Counted from the first letter of the stretch, positions 7,643-14,839 are shown. The stretch: DNA of 34,176 nt from a virus (IMGVR_UViG_3300020469_000136:1-34176); one strand, 5' to 3'. The notes: a model not told the origin generated them from the sequence alone. Made by a program: numbers and translations.

Positions 7643-8592
7643 TATTGAAACTCACATTGAACCATTATTTCAGTTAAACATGCAACAGTATTAATTTCTT
7701 GATCAGCTGCAAATGCAGATTTATATTGATAGTCTGCAAGGATAAGAACTAACTTAGGTATGGTATTAGTGGTTATATAATTATTGGATTTATCATATAT
7801 CTTTCTAAATAATACTGTTGAATCCTGGTCAATATTTTGAGCAACCCATTTTCTCATATCAGTAAACTTTTTATTCTTAAGAAATTCTATTAAGTTATCT
7901 ATTGATACATCTTCAATTCTACTTAGAATACCTGAATCAATTGCACCTGTTGAACTATATCTTTGCAATTCATTTAACACTCTTCTCCAATCAGGAAAAT
8001 GTTTATTAATGAATTCTGCGACAACTTTCGTATCATGTACAACATTCTCTTCAGATAATATATTGCACAATCTATCCCAGAAGTTCTTAGCCATCAAAGG
8101 ACGATCTGATATTGGTATAGTAAAATCAATAACACTACATCTTGAATGTAATGGTTGAATAATTCTATTCTTAAAATTACATGTTAGAATAAATCCACAG
8201 TTTTTAGAATACTCCTCCATAAAGTTTCTAAGTGCTGGTTGAGTAGAATTAGCATTTAAATAATCAGCTTCATCTAAAATAACATATTTTCTACCTCCAC
8301 TAAATGAAACTGCAGAGGCAAAGTTTCTTATTTCATATCTTAGGGTATCGATATTACCATTCATACTACCATTGACTATAATATAATCACATTTAAGTTC
8401 ATCCAACATAGCTTTAGCTATTGTCGTTTTACCTACACCAGGACCACCAGATAATAATAAGTTCGGTACATTATTCTGATTTACAAATTGCTGAAAAGTA
8501 TTTTTTAGATCATCTGGTAATATACATTCGTCAACAGTTTTTGGACGATATTTTTCAACCCAAAGAAAATCCTTATTGATATCTTTGGTCAT
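7642..8592 (-). CDS. 44: Clamp-loader ATPase gp44
   Basis: About 316 aa from ATG 8592 (T4 gp44 is 319 aa). AAA+ subunit that uses ATP to load the clamp at primer ends. Counting from an upstream in-frame TTG at 8604, Walker A is GGPGVGKT at 53-60, with YVILDEAD as Walker B and the arginine-finger SRC motif in LHSRCSVIDF. The conserved opening WVEKYRPKTVDE is typical of clamp loaders. I choose ATG 8592 over TTG 8604 because GGAG lies about 6 bp before it; the start is then one base past the gp45 stop. Confidence 0.96.
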   Translation of the reverse strand: MTKDINKDFLWVEKYRPKTVDECILPDDLKNTFQQFVNQNNVPNLLLSGGPGVGKTTIAKAMLDELKCDYIIVNGSMNGNIDTLRYEIRNFASAVSFSGGRKYVILDEADYLNANSTQPALRNFMEEYSKNCGFILTCNFKNRIIQPLHSRCSVIDFTIPISDRPLMAKNFWDRLCNILSEENVVHDTKVVAEFINKHFPDWRRVLNELQRYSSTGAIDSGILSRIEDVSIDNLIEFLKNKKFTDMRKWVAQNIDQDSTVLFRKIYDKSNNYITTNTIPKLVLILADYQYKSAFAADQEINTVACLTEIMVQCEFQ

Positions 8593-8593
8593 A

Positions 8594-9268
8594 TTATTCT
8601 CCAAATGTTGAATTAACCTCAGTTGCTATCCAATATATCATCTTAGCCCCTAGCTCATTTGTGCTAGTAAACTTTGCTATACCTTTTGATGATATTTCAA
8701 TTCTGTAATCCTTGTCGATTAACTTTAAGTTTTCTATCTTAAAAATAAACTGAAAAGTTTTATCTGTCTTGGATACGTTTTGTGTGTATGTATCTGCTGT
8801 TGGATTCTTTGAATCTATTGCAGCTATAGATATATTAGTACCATCCCCTATAACAGCTATTTCTGGTAGCTGCATAACTCCTGATGCCCTTAAAACATTA
8901 TTCATATCATTCCAATCAACATCTATAATAACATCAGGATTAGGAAATGCAATTTCCTTTTCAGGAGGAGTTACAATCATAGACTCATCTGCAAATGTAT
9001 AGTTTACTGATCTTCTTGTATCTTTAATTTCCATATGAGTTGGTTCAAAACTTATAATAGGTTCTTGAAATAATGAAAGAACCCCGAGGAATCTAGAAAC
9101 TTCATATATTCCTCCTGTAGCTTCAAATTGTTCATCTGTATTAGCAACTGCCATTATTGTCTTCTGCGGTGAGACTGTTGCTATAGTTTTACCAGGTTTA
9201 ATTAATAACGATGGATTTATTGTTGAAAAGTTCTTTAGAACATTCAATGTGTCTTCACTTAATTTCAT
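8594..9268 (-). CDS. 45: Sliding clamp gp45
   Basis: 224 aa (T4 gp45 is 228 aa). It forms the trimeric ring that tethers gp43 and, in T4, also activates late transcription through gp33 and gp55. The opening MKLSEDTLNVLKNFSTINPS closely follows the T4 start, and the all-beta composition without enzyme motifs fits. Position directly before gp44 and gp62 is decisive. The ribosome site is weak (GAAAG). A TATAAT-like stretch exists in the 28-bp gap upstream but no TTGACA partner is visible, so it may depend on transcription from the dUTPase/glycosyltransferase genes. Confidence 0.95.
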   Translation of the reverse strand: MKLSEDTLNVLKNFSTINPSLLIKPGKTIATVSPQKTIMAVANTDEQFEATGGIYEVSRFLGVLSLFQEPIISFEPTHMEIKDTRRSVNYTFADESMIVTPPEKEIAFPNPDVIIDVDWNDMNNVLRASGVMQLPEIAVIGDGTNISIAAIDSKNPTADTYTQNVSKTDKTFQFIFKIENLKLIDKDYRIEISSKGIAKFTSTNELGAKMIYWIATEVNSTFGE

Positions 9269-9296
9269 AATTTAATCTTTCAAATAGTATATTATA

Positions 9297-10172
9297 TTAG
9301 GCGTTAGGTTTACTTGGTTTTCCTAACTTACTTTTATCAGCTGTAGCAGCTACATCAATAGTAGCTAAGTCAGCTAATGACCCTCCAAATATGTATGCAC
9401 CAACATGTTGTAACTTCATCCATGGACATAACCATATTTTTAATCCAGCTTTTCTAGCCCATTGACAAAACATATAATCCTCTGATAAATATCTCTTTGT
9501 TTCTTCATCAATAAGTGCTTGGAAGTACATCATTATCTCTCTACTTCCATCGAAGTGTTCTGTTCTAACATGATCAGGTAAATACATTAACTCAGGATAC
9601 TTCTTAGCATATACTTCAAACGTATTTCTTCTAATAAGCATAAACCCAGTTCCACCCTCTAGCACTTCTGTTGGAGTATCAATTCTAATTCTTCCTCCAC
9701 CACCAGCTGGATTGAAGACATAATCACCAACAAACTTCTCTAATGTATTAGGATCTTCATCAGCGATACCTTTATCTACTGCAGCTTTAACTTTTTCCCA
9801 AGATATACATTTCTTAGGATAAGGACCACATAAAATGTCCATAGGTTTACCATCATCTATTTCAGGATGACCTTCAGATAAGGCTAACAATGTTATTACA
9901 TCCTTAGCTTCAAAGCCAATATCAGAATCAATAAAAATCATATGAGAACAATCAGATCTTAGGAATTCATCAACACAGTAATTCCTAGCTCTAGTAATAA
10001 GAGATTCATTAAATAAATAATAGAACCTTATTTCTATTCCATGCTGAGCACACATAGCTGATAAATCATTAGTAGATTTACAAAACATTCCTGCACATTG
10101 ACCTCCATACATAGGAGCTGCAATAAATAGTTTTCTCTTTCTTAATTCATTAATATCAATTTGTATTTCCAT
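9297..10172 (-). CDS. GT-A-fold glycosyltransferase (Anp1/GT2-like)
   Basis: 291 aa soluble glycosyltransferase. Visible features: a Rossmann-like start KLFIAAPMYGGQ (14-25), NESLITRARN near 55-64, the nucleotide-sugar/metal DXD as IDSD at 81-84, GGTGFMLIRR around 174-183, and SEDYMFCQWARKAG followed by a His-containing VGAYIFGG near the C-terminus, the usual acceptor-side E-D and metal-His region. There is no signal peptide or membrane helix. T4-like phages use glycosyltransferases to modify DNA, virion proteins or host envelope; no hydroxymethylcytosine gene is visible here, so the target is open. The start overlaps the previous stop by one base (TAATG). A glycine-rich segment (AGGGGRIR) at about 156-163 probably forms a loop. 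Confidence 0.75.
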   Translation of the reverse strand: MEIQIDINELRKRKLFIAAPMYGGQCAGMFCKSTNDLSAMCAQHGIEIRFYYLFNESLITRARNYCVDEFLRSDCSHMIFIDSDIGFEAKDVITLLALSEGHPEIDDGKPMDILCGPYPKKCISWEKVKAAVDKGIADEDPNTLEKFVGDYVFNPAGGGGRIRIDTPTEVLEGGTGFMLIRRNTFEVYAKKYPELMYLPDHVRTEHFDGSREIMMYFQALIDEETKRYLSEDYMFCQWARKAGLKIWLCPWMKLQHVGAYIFGGSLADLATIDVAATADKSKLGKPSKPNA

Positions 10173-10648
10173 TATTTCCCATCCTGGTATTGACCATCAT
10201 ATTTGTGATTAGTTTCAGCTTGCAATGTTACAAACTGTGCTATTCTTGTTTTAGGTGATAAGAAAAATTCACCTGATCCTACATGCATAACTCCACCTAT
10301 AAAGTTTTTGAAACCACTATCATATAAACCACTTGTAATAAAAATTCCATTTCTATTTAATGTAGATCTTGCTATTATCCATCCTGCAGTACCTTCTGGT
10401 ACTTCGACGTAATGCTCTGTTTCAAATTCATAGGATCCAGGATAAAGATGCCAGACTAGTTTATCTTTATCCTGAGGATCTTGAAACAATGGAACTTCAG
10501 TTTTATGTCTGTTTTGTTTATGACCTTCTGTTAATACAAATGGCTCACTTGTGATCATTAATAACTTAGATACTTTTAAATCAACTGCATTAGGTTGAAT
10601 GCAATCATCTGTTAAATCTGACACAAAATCTTTAGAGTGTACTATCAT
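10172..10648 (-). CDS. dUTPase / dCTP deaminase superfamily protein
   Basis: 158 aa of the trimeric all-beta dUTPase/dCTP-deaminase fold, which keeps dUTP out of DNA. Motifs: QPNAVDL at 18-24 (motif I), ARSTLNRNG at 93-101 (phosphate-binding ARSS-like), YDSGF at 109-113, RIAQFV near 135 and a C-terminal YDGQYQ at 150-155 that resembles the dCTP deaminase/dUTPase tail closing on the nucleotide. In dCTP deaminases the catalytic Glu lies in a LE(F/L) strand after the GF motif; here that strand reads GGVMHVG with no Glu, so deaminase activity is doubtful. The annotation stays at superfamily level. It overlaps the DUF3310-like gene by 17 bp; AAAGGTGA provides the ribosome site. Confidence 0.75.
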   Translation of the reverse strand: MIVHSKDFVSDLTDDCIQPNAVDLKVSKLLMITSEPFVLTEGHKQNRHKTEVPLFQDPQDKDKLVWHLYPGSYEFETEHYVEVPEGTAGWIIARSTLNRNGIFITSGLYDSGFKNFIGGVMHVGSGEFFLSPKTRIAQFVTLQAETNHKYDGQYQDGK

Positions 10649-10916
10649 TTACTTCACCTTTTTCATTATCATTAGCATATAGCATCAATACGATATAATG
10701 AATAGCTTTGAATAAATCCTTACGATTCCTTCCATTCTTTTTACCATATCTAGCTAAATATTTTATAGCTGTATCTCTGGCAGTAGTATCAAGACTACCT
10801 AACGAGTACCAAAAATCAACTGTTTGTACATCTTTGTTACCAACATAATGCTCACCATATGTTGACTGAATATATTGTTTCACTTCATCTAATATAATAT
10901 TTTCATTATATTTCAT
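10632..10916 (-). CDS. DUF3310-like small protein, 94 aa
   Basis: The core TAIKYLARYGKKNGRNRKDLFKAIHYI (split here as TAIKYLARYGKK, NGRNRKD and LFKAIHYI, residues 49-75) matches the pattern of DUF3310 proteins of phages: a-IKYL-x-R-x-G-K-K followed by DL-x-KA-x-xY. These are widespread in tailed phages and sometimes labelled nucleotide kinase-like, but no kinase motif is visible here. The N-terminal part (VDFWYSLGSLD) lies where the family has V(I)DFIE. It is first after the promoter at 10944-10972, behind GTGAGG, and overlaps the dUTPase-family gene downstream, suggesting a nucleotide-metabolism operon. Confidence 0.65.
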   Translation of the reverse strand: MKYNENIILDEVKQYIQSTYGEHYVGNKDVQTVDFWYSLGSLDTTARDTAIKYLARYGKKNGRNRKDLFKAIHYIVLMLYANDNEKGEVNDSTL

Positions 10917-10943
10917 TATCTAACCTCACATTTAATATACTTT

Positions 10944-10972
10944 AGTATCCTATAAAATAACATAAATGTCAA
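10944..10972 (-). promoter_or_regulatory. Sigma70-like promoter for the DUF3310/dUTPase/GT genes
   Basis: A consensus TTGACA (10972-10967) and GATACT (10949-10944) are separated by 17 bp. The TGA inside TTGACA is the stop codon of the TGT-like gene. It is the best match to the sigma70 consensus among the gap promoters of this window. Confidence 0.75.
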
Positions 10973-11820
10973 CAAAGATAATTCCTTGATAGCTTATCAA
11001 TATATTCCATATTATCAATTGCCATTTCAAGATTGTCAATTAACTCAGTGGAATAATTGAAATCAACTTCTAATTCAAATTTACCATCTCTACGACCTGT
11101 AGGGGTTCCATCGAATCTTTGACCGTTTAAACCTAACCATATAGCAGCAGAAGAGTCCCATGTATCAATATAATTCTTAAAAGGATTCATAAACATTATT
11201 TCATTAGGACCATCTAACATACCTAATAAATGTATTTTAATATCTTTGGATTTCAAATGATCTAATATACCCTCTTCTTTTAACATATACATTAAACGTA
11301 GACGTGAATTAAATCTTTGTAGTTTGTTACCTGATTCTACATTGTATGCAAGAGGAGCTGCTAGTATAGATATTCCAACGTAATCAATATAATTAGATTG
11401 TGTTGCATGTCTAAATCCATATATTAAATCTTCAATGTTTCCAGTTTCTCCTTGTGGAACATAAAAAGTTTTAAATCCAGCTTCTCTAAATACTGGACCT
11501 AACATTGAGGATGCTTCAATAGTTTCCATAGATTCAGATCCTGGATAATCTGACATCACTATATAATCTGCATTAATCTTTTTTCCCATGTCTATTAATT
11601 TACTGGGATCATACATTTCTTTTTTCATCTTAAACATCTCAAAAGCAGAGTTATCCATAATTAATGTACAATTATATCTTTCTTTTTGGTCTAAATAAAA
11701 GTCAATATATTTTTGATCCTGCTCTATTAAATGAGCAAGAACAAGATGTACAGGTCGTCCATCTGTAAGAGATAAATGGGGTGTAGGGGATATGTGGCAA
11801 AAGTCCATAGTCTTTTTCAT
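10969..11820 (-). CDS. TGT/DpdA-like TIM-barrel protein (putative 7-deazaguanine DNA transglycosylase)
   Basis: 283 aa from ATG 11820, which follows GAGG; the frame also opens at TTG 11835. The spacing of segments resembles tRNA-guanine transglycosylases and their DNA-acting relatives (DpdA): LIMDNSAFEM at 53-62 where TGT has a D-S-G-G-F loop, FYVPQGE at 119-125 (TGT: V-Q-G-G), IDYVGIS at 145-151, HLLGMLDGP at 197-205 (TGT: YLMGVG-x-P) and YIDTWDSS at 217-224 (TGT nucleophile region D-x-F-D). The C-terminal CxCxxC zinc site of tRNA TGT is absent. Three 7-deazaguanine synthesis genes lie 2 kb away, which supports DNA modification. The match is by motif order only; another TIM-barrel enzyme remains possible. 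Confidence 0.55.
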   Translation of the reverse strand: MKKTMDFCHISPTPHLSLTDGRPVHLVLAHLIEQDQKYIDFYLDQKERYNCTLIMDNSAFEMFKMKKEMYDPSKLIDMGKKINADYIVMSDYPGSESMETIEASSMLGPVFREAGFKTFYVPQGETGNIEDLIYGFRHATQSNYIDYVGISILAAPLAYNVESGNKLQRFNSRLRLMYMLKEEGILDHLKSKDIKIHLLGMLDGPNEIMFMNPFKNYIDTWDSSAAIWLGLNGQRFDGTPTGRRDGKFELEVDFNYSTELIDNLEMAIDNMEYIDKLSRNYLC

Positions 11821-11849
11821 AATATAAAGCCTCAATAATGTTTAATAAT

Positions 11850-12269
11850 TTATGTAACGTGTTGTATCTTTGTTGCTGTATGTAATGGAACAAGATGCAT
11901 ATTATTCTTATGATGTACTTTAGCATAAGTATGAGCACCCATTCTCATCATTCCATCATATTTACCTGTAACAGATTTACCTTTTTCATTAGTATGTGTT
12001 ACAGCTACATGACCACCTTTTGTTTTAGTCTTACGATGTAATGATTGTAATGTTTTCTTATTACTATTGTATGCTTTTGTAGCTTGATCTTGTTGAGCTG
12101 ACATACTATCTTCAGATGTAGCTTGAGCCCTCTTCATTTGATCAGGAGTAGGAGCTCCAGGAGCACCTTTCTTTCTCATCTTTTCTCCAGAACCTTTTTT
12201 GATTCTTTCTCTCTTTTTGTGGATATTATCCCAAAGACTTTCATCTAAATATTCTTTATACGTTTTCAT
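11850..12269 (-). CDS. Basic hypothetical phage protein with conserved N-terminal tag, 139 aa
   Basis: Strongly basic and His/Lys-rich, without catalytic motifs. Its start, MKTYKEYLDESLWDN, and the following IHKKRERIKKGSGEKMRKKG-APGAPTPDQMK resemble an N-terminal tag I know from various unrelated proteins of T4-like and other tailed phages; its function is unknown. The middle is Gln/Ser/Thr-rich and the last 60 residues (HVAVTHTNEKGKSVTGKYDG and HTYAKVHHKN) look like a small beta domain, perhaps an SH3-like or DNA-binding fold. ATG 12269 is immediately after the preceding stop (12270). Packaging with the virion or nucleic-acid binding is possible but not shown. Confidence 0.6.
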   Translation of the reverse strand: MKTYKEYLDESLWDNIHKKRERIKKGSGEKMRKKGAPGAPTPDQMKRAQATSEDSMSAQQDQATKAYNSNKKTLQSLHRKTKTKGGHVAVTHTNEKGKSVTGKYDGMMRMGAHTYAKVHHKNNMHLVPLHTATKIQHVT

Positions 12270-12746
12270 TTAATTATCCTTTGAATAAAAAGTTGATGAA
12301 CCATTCTCATCATCTTCACTTATTTCTATAGTTAAATCTCTATTAGGATATTTATCTTTTATTATAATTGCAAGTTCATCAGAGATCATCTCACAGGATT
12401 TATAATCTAGGTTGAGCACTTGCGTACTATAACTGCTTTGCTTATCATCTGTTCCAACAGTGTACAATCTTTGCAACCATCTGCTGAATTGTATAAACTC
12501 GATTTCTCTATCGTCATGAAACACTTCGATTGACACCCTGAAATAAAACATATGACGATGAGGATACCCAAGAAACGACACATCGTCCCATCCTCCTGTA
12601 GCTAATTTAGGATCATCTAAAGCAGCAGGGTACTTGTGTATTCCTTCTTTTTGAAACTTAACCCATATACTTTTCTTAGAATTCTTTATCATATTGGTTT
12701 CTCTCAATCTCCTAGACATGTATGCGAGATGTCTCTCATCCCGCAT
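12270..12746 (-). CDS. Hypothetical protein, 158 aa
   Basis: I do not name a family. After a basic start, the stretch from MIKNSKKSIWVKFQKEG (residue 19 on) through YPHRHMFYFRVSIEVFHDD, FIQFSRWLQRLY and SCEMISDELAIIIKDKYP reads as a compact alpha/beta domain, and the C-terminal tail is acidic. The position of the start is unclear: ATG 12746 overlaps the nuclease-like gene by 11 bp with a poor ribosome site, whereas an ATG at 12692 has GAGAG 8 bp upstream. A conserved structural or DNA-interacting role is possible. The gene ends one base before the 139-aa gene begins. Confidence 0.6.
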   Translation of the reverse strand: MRDERHLAYMSRRLRETNMIKNSKKSIWVKFQKEGIHKYPAALDDPKLATGGWDDVSFLGYPHRHMFYFRVSIEVFHDDREIEFIQFSRWLQRLYTVGTDDKQSSYSTQVLNLDYKSCEMISDELAIIIKDKYPNRDLTIEISEDDENGSSTFYSKDN

Positions 12747-13203
12747 TTTTATTTTTCATTCTAGCTACTGACATAAAAGAATAATTTTTCTTTCTTTCCC
12801 AAGCAGGAAGTACCATATAGTCTTTTGTGTAATCATAACTATCAGCCATCTCAGGTACACCATAATATACAATCCAACCTGTATTAGGATTCACATGAAA
12901 TATTCTATCACATTTAAGAGCTTTTTTACCTTGAAACCATTTCTTTTCAATACGAATATTACCCTTTTCATCCATGTTATTTTTTACATCACAAGTATAC
13001 TCATTTGCCCATTTAGGATTCTGAAACGAAATATCAATTCCTTGTATTTGCTTCTCTTTATCATCTTCATGATGAGTAGCATACCAACCCCATGAGTTGA
13101 ATACATCCATCATAAATAATTCACCTTCAAGGCCTTTTTTACCCATAGGTCCAAATGCTTCTTCTGCAGTTGGTGTCCATTCTTTAGTTCGTCTATCTGA
13201 CAT
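12736..13203 (-). CDS. PD-(D/E)XK-like nuclease-fold protein
   Basis: 155 aa with the hallmark arrangement of the restriction-endonuclease fold: a helix with Glu (KGLEGELF, E26/E28), then GIDISF with D57 and, after a turn, the strand CDVKNN with D72 and K74, that is D-x(14)-D-x-K. Downstream YVVY-like strands (GWIVYYGVP) and RIFHVNP complete an alpha/beta core. It may be a phage endonuclease acting on host or unmodified DNA, or a resolvase-like enzyme. Its company with 7-deazaguanine genes makes sparing of modified DNA an attractive but untested idea. The start overlaps the 63-aa gene by 11 bp. Confidence 0.6.
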   Translation of the reverse strand: MSDRRTKEWTPTAEEAFGPMGKKGLEGELFMMDVFNSWGWYATHHEDDKEKQIQGIDISFQNPKWANEYTCDVKNNMDEKGNIRIEKKWFQGKKALKCDRIFHVNPNTGWIVYYGVPEMADSYDYTKDYMVLPAWERKKNYSFMSVARMKNKNAG

Positions 13204-13384
13204 TCATATTCTCCAATATATAAATTCTTTTTTTAATTTCTAGGAACTTCTTCGAGCTAATATCTTCGCCAGCTCTCATCCTTGCAAAAAGTTCTTCTCT
13301 CTCATCAATTAACATTTCGAGTTCACTTTTCTTAGGCTTAACAACCTTAATAGGTTTATCTTGAATGGTTTTTTTCTTAGGCAC
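13193..13384 (-). CDS. Small basic hypothetical protein, 63 aa, GTG start
   Basis: The start is GTG at 13384 with AAGGAG 6 bp upstream, a strong ribosome site that decides the start. The product opens with a lysine-rich tail (MPKKKTIQDKPIKVVKPKK) and continues as a single long helix (LEMLIDEREELFARMRAGE and FLEIKKRIYILENM) likely to be a coiled coil or helical hairpin. No family is recognised. It follows the non-coding interval with its own promoter and hairpin, and its end overlaps the nuclease-like gene by 11 bp. Confidence 0.65.
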   Translation of the reverse strand: MPKKKTIQDKPIKVVKPKKSELEMLIDEREELFARMRAGEDISSKKFLEIKKRIYILENMNVR

Positions 13385-13414
13385 TTTTCACTCCTTTTCA
13401 TTATTATAAACAAA

Positions 13415-13445
13415 CTCACAATACCTTTTAGATCAGTATTGTGAG
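13415..13445 (-). terminator. Hairpin terminator or processing stem before the 63-aa gene
   Basis: A perfect 10-bp inverted repeat, CTCACAATAC and GTATTGTGAG (arms 13445-13436 and 13424-13415 on the minus strand), has an 11-nt loop and is followed by TTTGTTT. The stem is AT-rich and the T-run is interrupted, so it may be a leaky terminator or an RNA-processing site. Confidence 0.55.
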
Positions 13446-13596
13446 GGTAGTATCTATTGTGGATTATGATTCCTTGAGTCCTACCAGACTTGTAAATCTC
13501 CGTTGATGCCGTACCTACTGTACTCTCTTCTTCACCAACTCAATCCTTACTATCGCTATGTCATTTTATATATTCCTTTATCTTAATCTTTAACTA
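13446..13596 (-). ncRNA. Possible structured RNA or leader between folE and the 63-aa gene
   Basis: The 285-bp gap 13385-13669 has no usable ORF; the only good ribosome site (AAGGA near 13572) leads into ATG-ACA-TAG, a two-codon cistron. A promoter (13603-13631) would start RNA near 13596 and the hairpin at 13415-13445 would end it, giving about 180 nt. Inside, TTGAGT (13543-13538) can pair with ACTCAA (13479-13474), and TTGGTG with CATCAA (13508-13503, one G-U). These compete with other short stems, so the fold is unproven and I recognise no RNA family. Confidence 0.35.
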
Positions 13597-13602
13597 TAAT
13601 TA

Positions 13603-13631
13603 AGTATCACATATAAAAAGATAAAGGTCAA
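13603..13631 (-). promoter_or_regulatory. Sigma70-like promoter downstream of folE
   Basis: TTGACC (13631-13626) and GATACT (13608-13603) are 17 bp apart. The -35 to -10 layout and the TTTAT after the -35 box closely match the promoter at 10944-10972. It would transcribe the non-coding interval and, through the hairpin, the 63-aa gene and nuclease-like gene. Confidence 0.7.
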
Positions 13632-13669
13632 CAGTTTTTTTCACAAAAACAACATTTTTTTTAAATTAA

Positions 13670-14377
13670 TTATGTTCTTGTACCAGCAAATGTTTGTTGC
13701 ATTTTTATATAATCTAAGAACTCATTTTTTACAGATGGATTGAAGAATTGTCCACGAAGCTCAGTAGTTTGTGTAAGTGAACTGTGAGCATGTACACCTC
13801 TATGTTCCATACAACCATGTGTAGCTTGTACATAAACAGCTAAGTCTTTTGTACCTGTATACTTTTGCAATTCATTAGCTATACTCATAGTAAGTTCTTC
13901 TTGAAGAGTACCACGATTAGCACACCATTGAGCAATACGAGCATACTTAGATAATCCAATAACTTTTACACCAGCAAGTAGTCCTATGTAGGCTACACCC
14001 TTGACAGGCTGATGATGATGAGAACACATTGATATGAGTTCTGCTCTAGTAACAATAATACCTCCATATCGTGTATTAGGATCTACATTAGGAAAGGCAG
14101 TAACTTTTGGTGCTTTCTCATATCGTCCACCCATAATCTCATTAATATACATCTTTGCAAGACGACGAGGTGTGTCCATTGAGTTAGGATCGTTATGACG
14201 GTCAATCAACAAACTATCTAATACACCTTCAAACTTTTCTTTCAGCTCCTCTATAAGAGCTAGTTTGTTCTCTTCTGTAATATATTCTGATATGTTATCA
14301 CCAGCCCAATATCGCTTACCATCTTTTTCAAGTTTCTGTTTAATAATATCAGAGACACCATTACCATTTTTATTCAT
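13670..14377 (-). CDS. folE: GTP cyclohydrolase I (FolE)
   Basis: 235 aa. It converts GTP to dihydroneopterin triphosphate, the first step of both folate and 7-deazaguanine (queuosine/preQ0) synthesis. Motifs: DTPRRLAKMYINE around 68-80, SMCSHHHQPVKGVAYIG with zinc-binding Cys/His, GLSKYARIAQWCANRGTLQE, and THGCMEHRGV near the C-terminus with the second zinc Cys. All catalytic Cys/His residues appear present. The start overlaps the end of queD by 8 bp and AAGGAC lies upstream, so QueE-QueD-FolE form one operon. In this setting the product most likely feeds QueD, not folate. Confidence 0.95.
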   Translation of the reverse strand: MNKNGNGVSDIIKQKLEKDGKRYWAGDNISEYITEENKLALIEELKEKFEGVLDSLLIDRHNDPNSMDTPRRLAKMYINEIMGGRYEKAPKVTAFPNVDPNTRYGGIIVTRAELISMCSHHHQPVKGVAYIGLLAGVKVIGLSKYARIAQWCANRGTLQEELTMSIANELQKYTGTKDLAVYVQATHGCMEHRGVHAHSSLTQTTELRGQFFNPSVKNEFLDYIKMQQTFAGTRT

Positions 14378-14831
14378 TAATATAGTCCTTTTTTACAATT
14401 GCACTGTTAGCACCATGTTCTGCACATTCTACACTTTCAACCCAACATCTTCCATCTGTAAGTTTTTTAATTAACTCATCTGCATATTCAAAAGCATGCT
14501 GTGCAAATTTTTCAGCACCTACTCCATCAAATATTGTAAGCTCTGCAAGCCCATCTTCTTCTAAGACTTTAAAGTGAGTCATATATGGATCACTTTTGTC
14601 TACAACTAACTTATGATCAAAACTATCTACTAACCATTCTTTAAGTGGTTTAAGACCTCCAAAGTCAACTGCCCAGTTCTTATCATCTAATTCCCTACAC
14701 CCAAATACAAATGTGAATGCTAATGAATATCCATGTAAGAAAGAACAATGAGAATGAGAGGCCTTGGGTTGTCTAAACACTGCACTCAATCCAATTTCAT
14801 GACCATATTTTTTAGTTGATAAGTAAACCAT
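14370..14831 (-). CDS. queD: 6-carboxytetrahydropterin synthase (QueD-like)
   Basis: 153 aa, T-fold enzyme that turns dihydroneopterin triphosphate into 6-carboxy-5,6,7,8-tetrahydropterin, the second pathway step. C29 and H33 sit in HSHCSFLHGY, corresponding to the catalytic Cys and zinc site of C-x3-HGH enzymes; the second His of HGH is Y35 here. The motifs VDFGGLKPLKEWL and FDHKLVV (Asp/His relay) and ECAEHGANS near the C-terminus (substrate-anchoring Glu) are kept. The HGY variant seems to belong to a long-branched QueD subgroup rather than to a broken gene, because the rest is intact. The ribosome site AGGAG is 5-6 bp before ATG 14831, eight bases past queE. Confidence 0.85.
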   Translation of the reverse strand: MVYLSTKKYGHEIGLSAVFRQPKASHSHCSFLHGYSLAFTFVFGCRELDDKNWAVDFGGLKPLKEWLVDSFDHKLVVDKSDPYMTHFKVLEEDGLAELTIFDGVGAEKFAQHAFEYADELIKKLTDGRCWVESVECAEHGANSAIVKKDYINE

Positions 14832-14839
14832 TATATCTC

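Noticed and set aside
11702-11938. Minus-strand frame of 78 codons between the TGT-like and 139-aa genes
   Set aside because: It overlaps both genes in another frame and reads as low-complexity Ile/Tyr-rich sequence.
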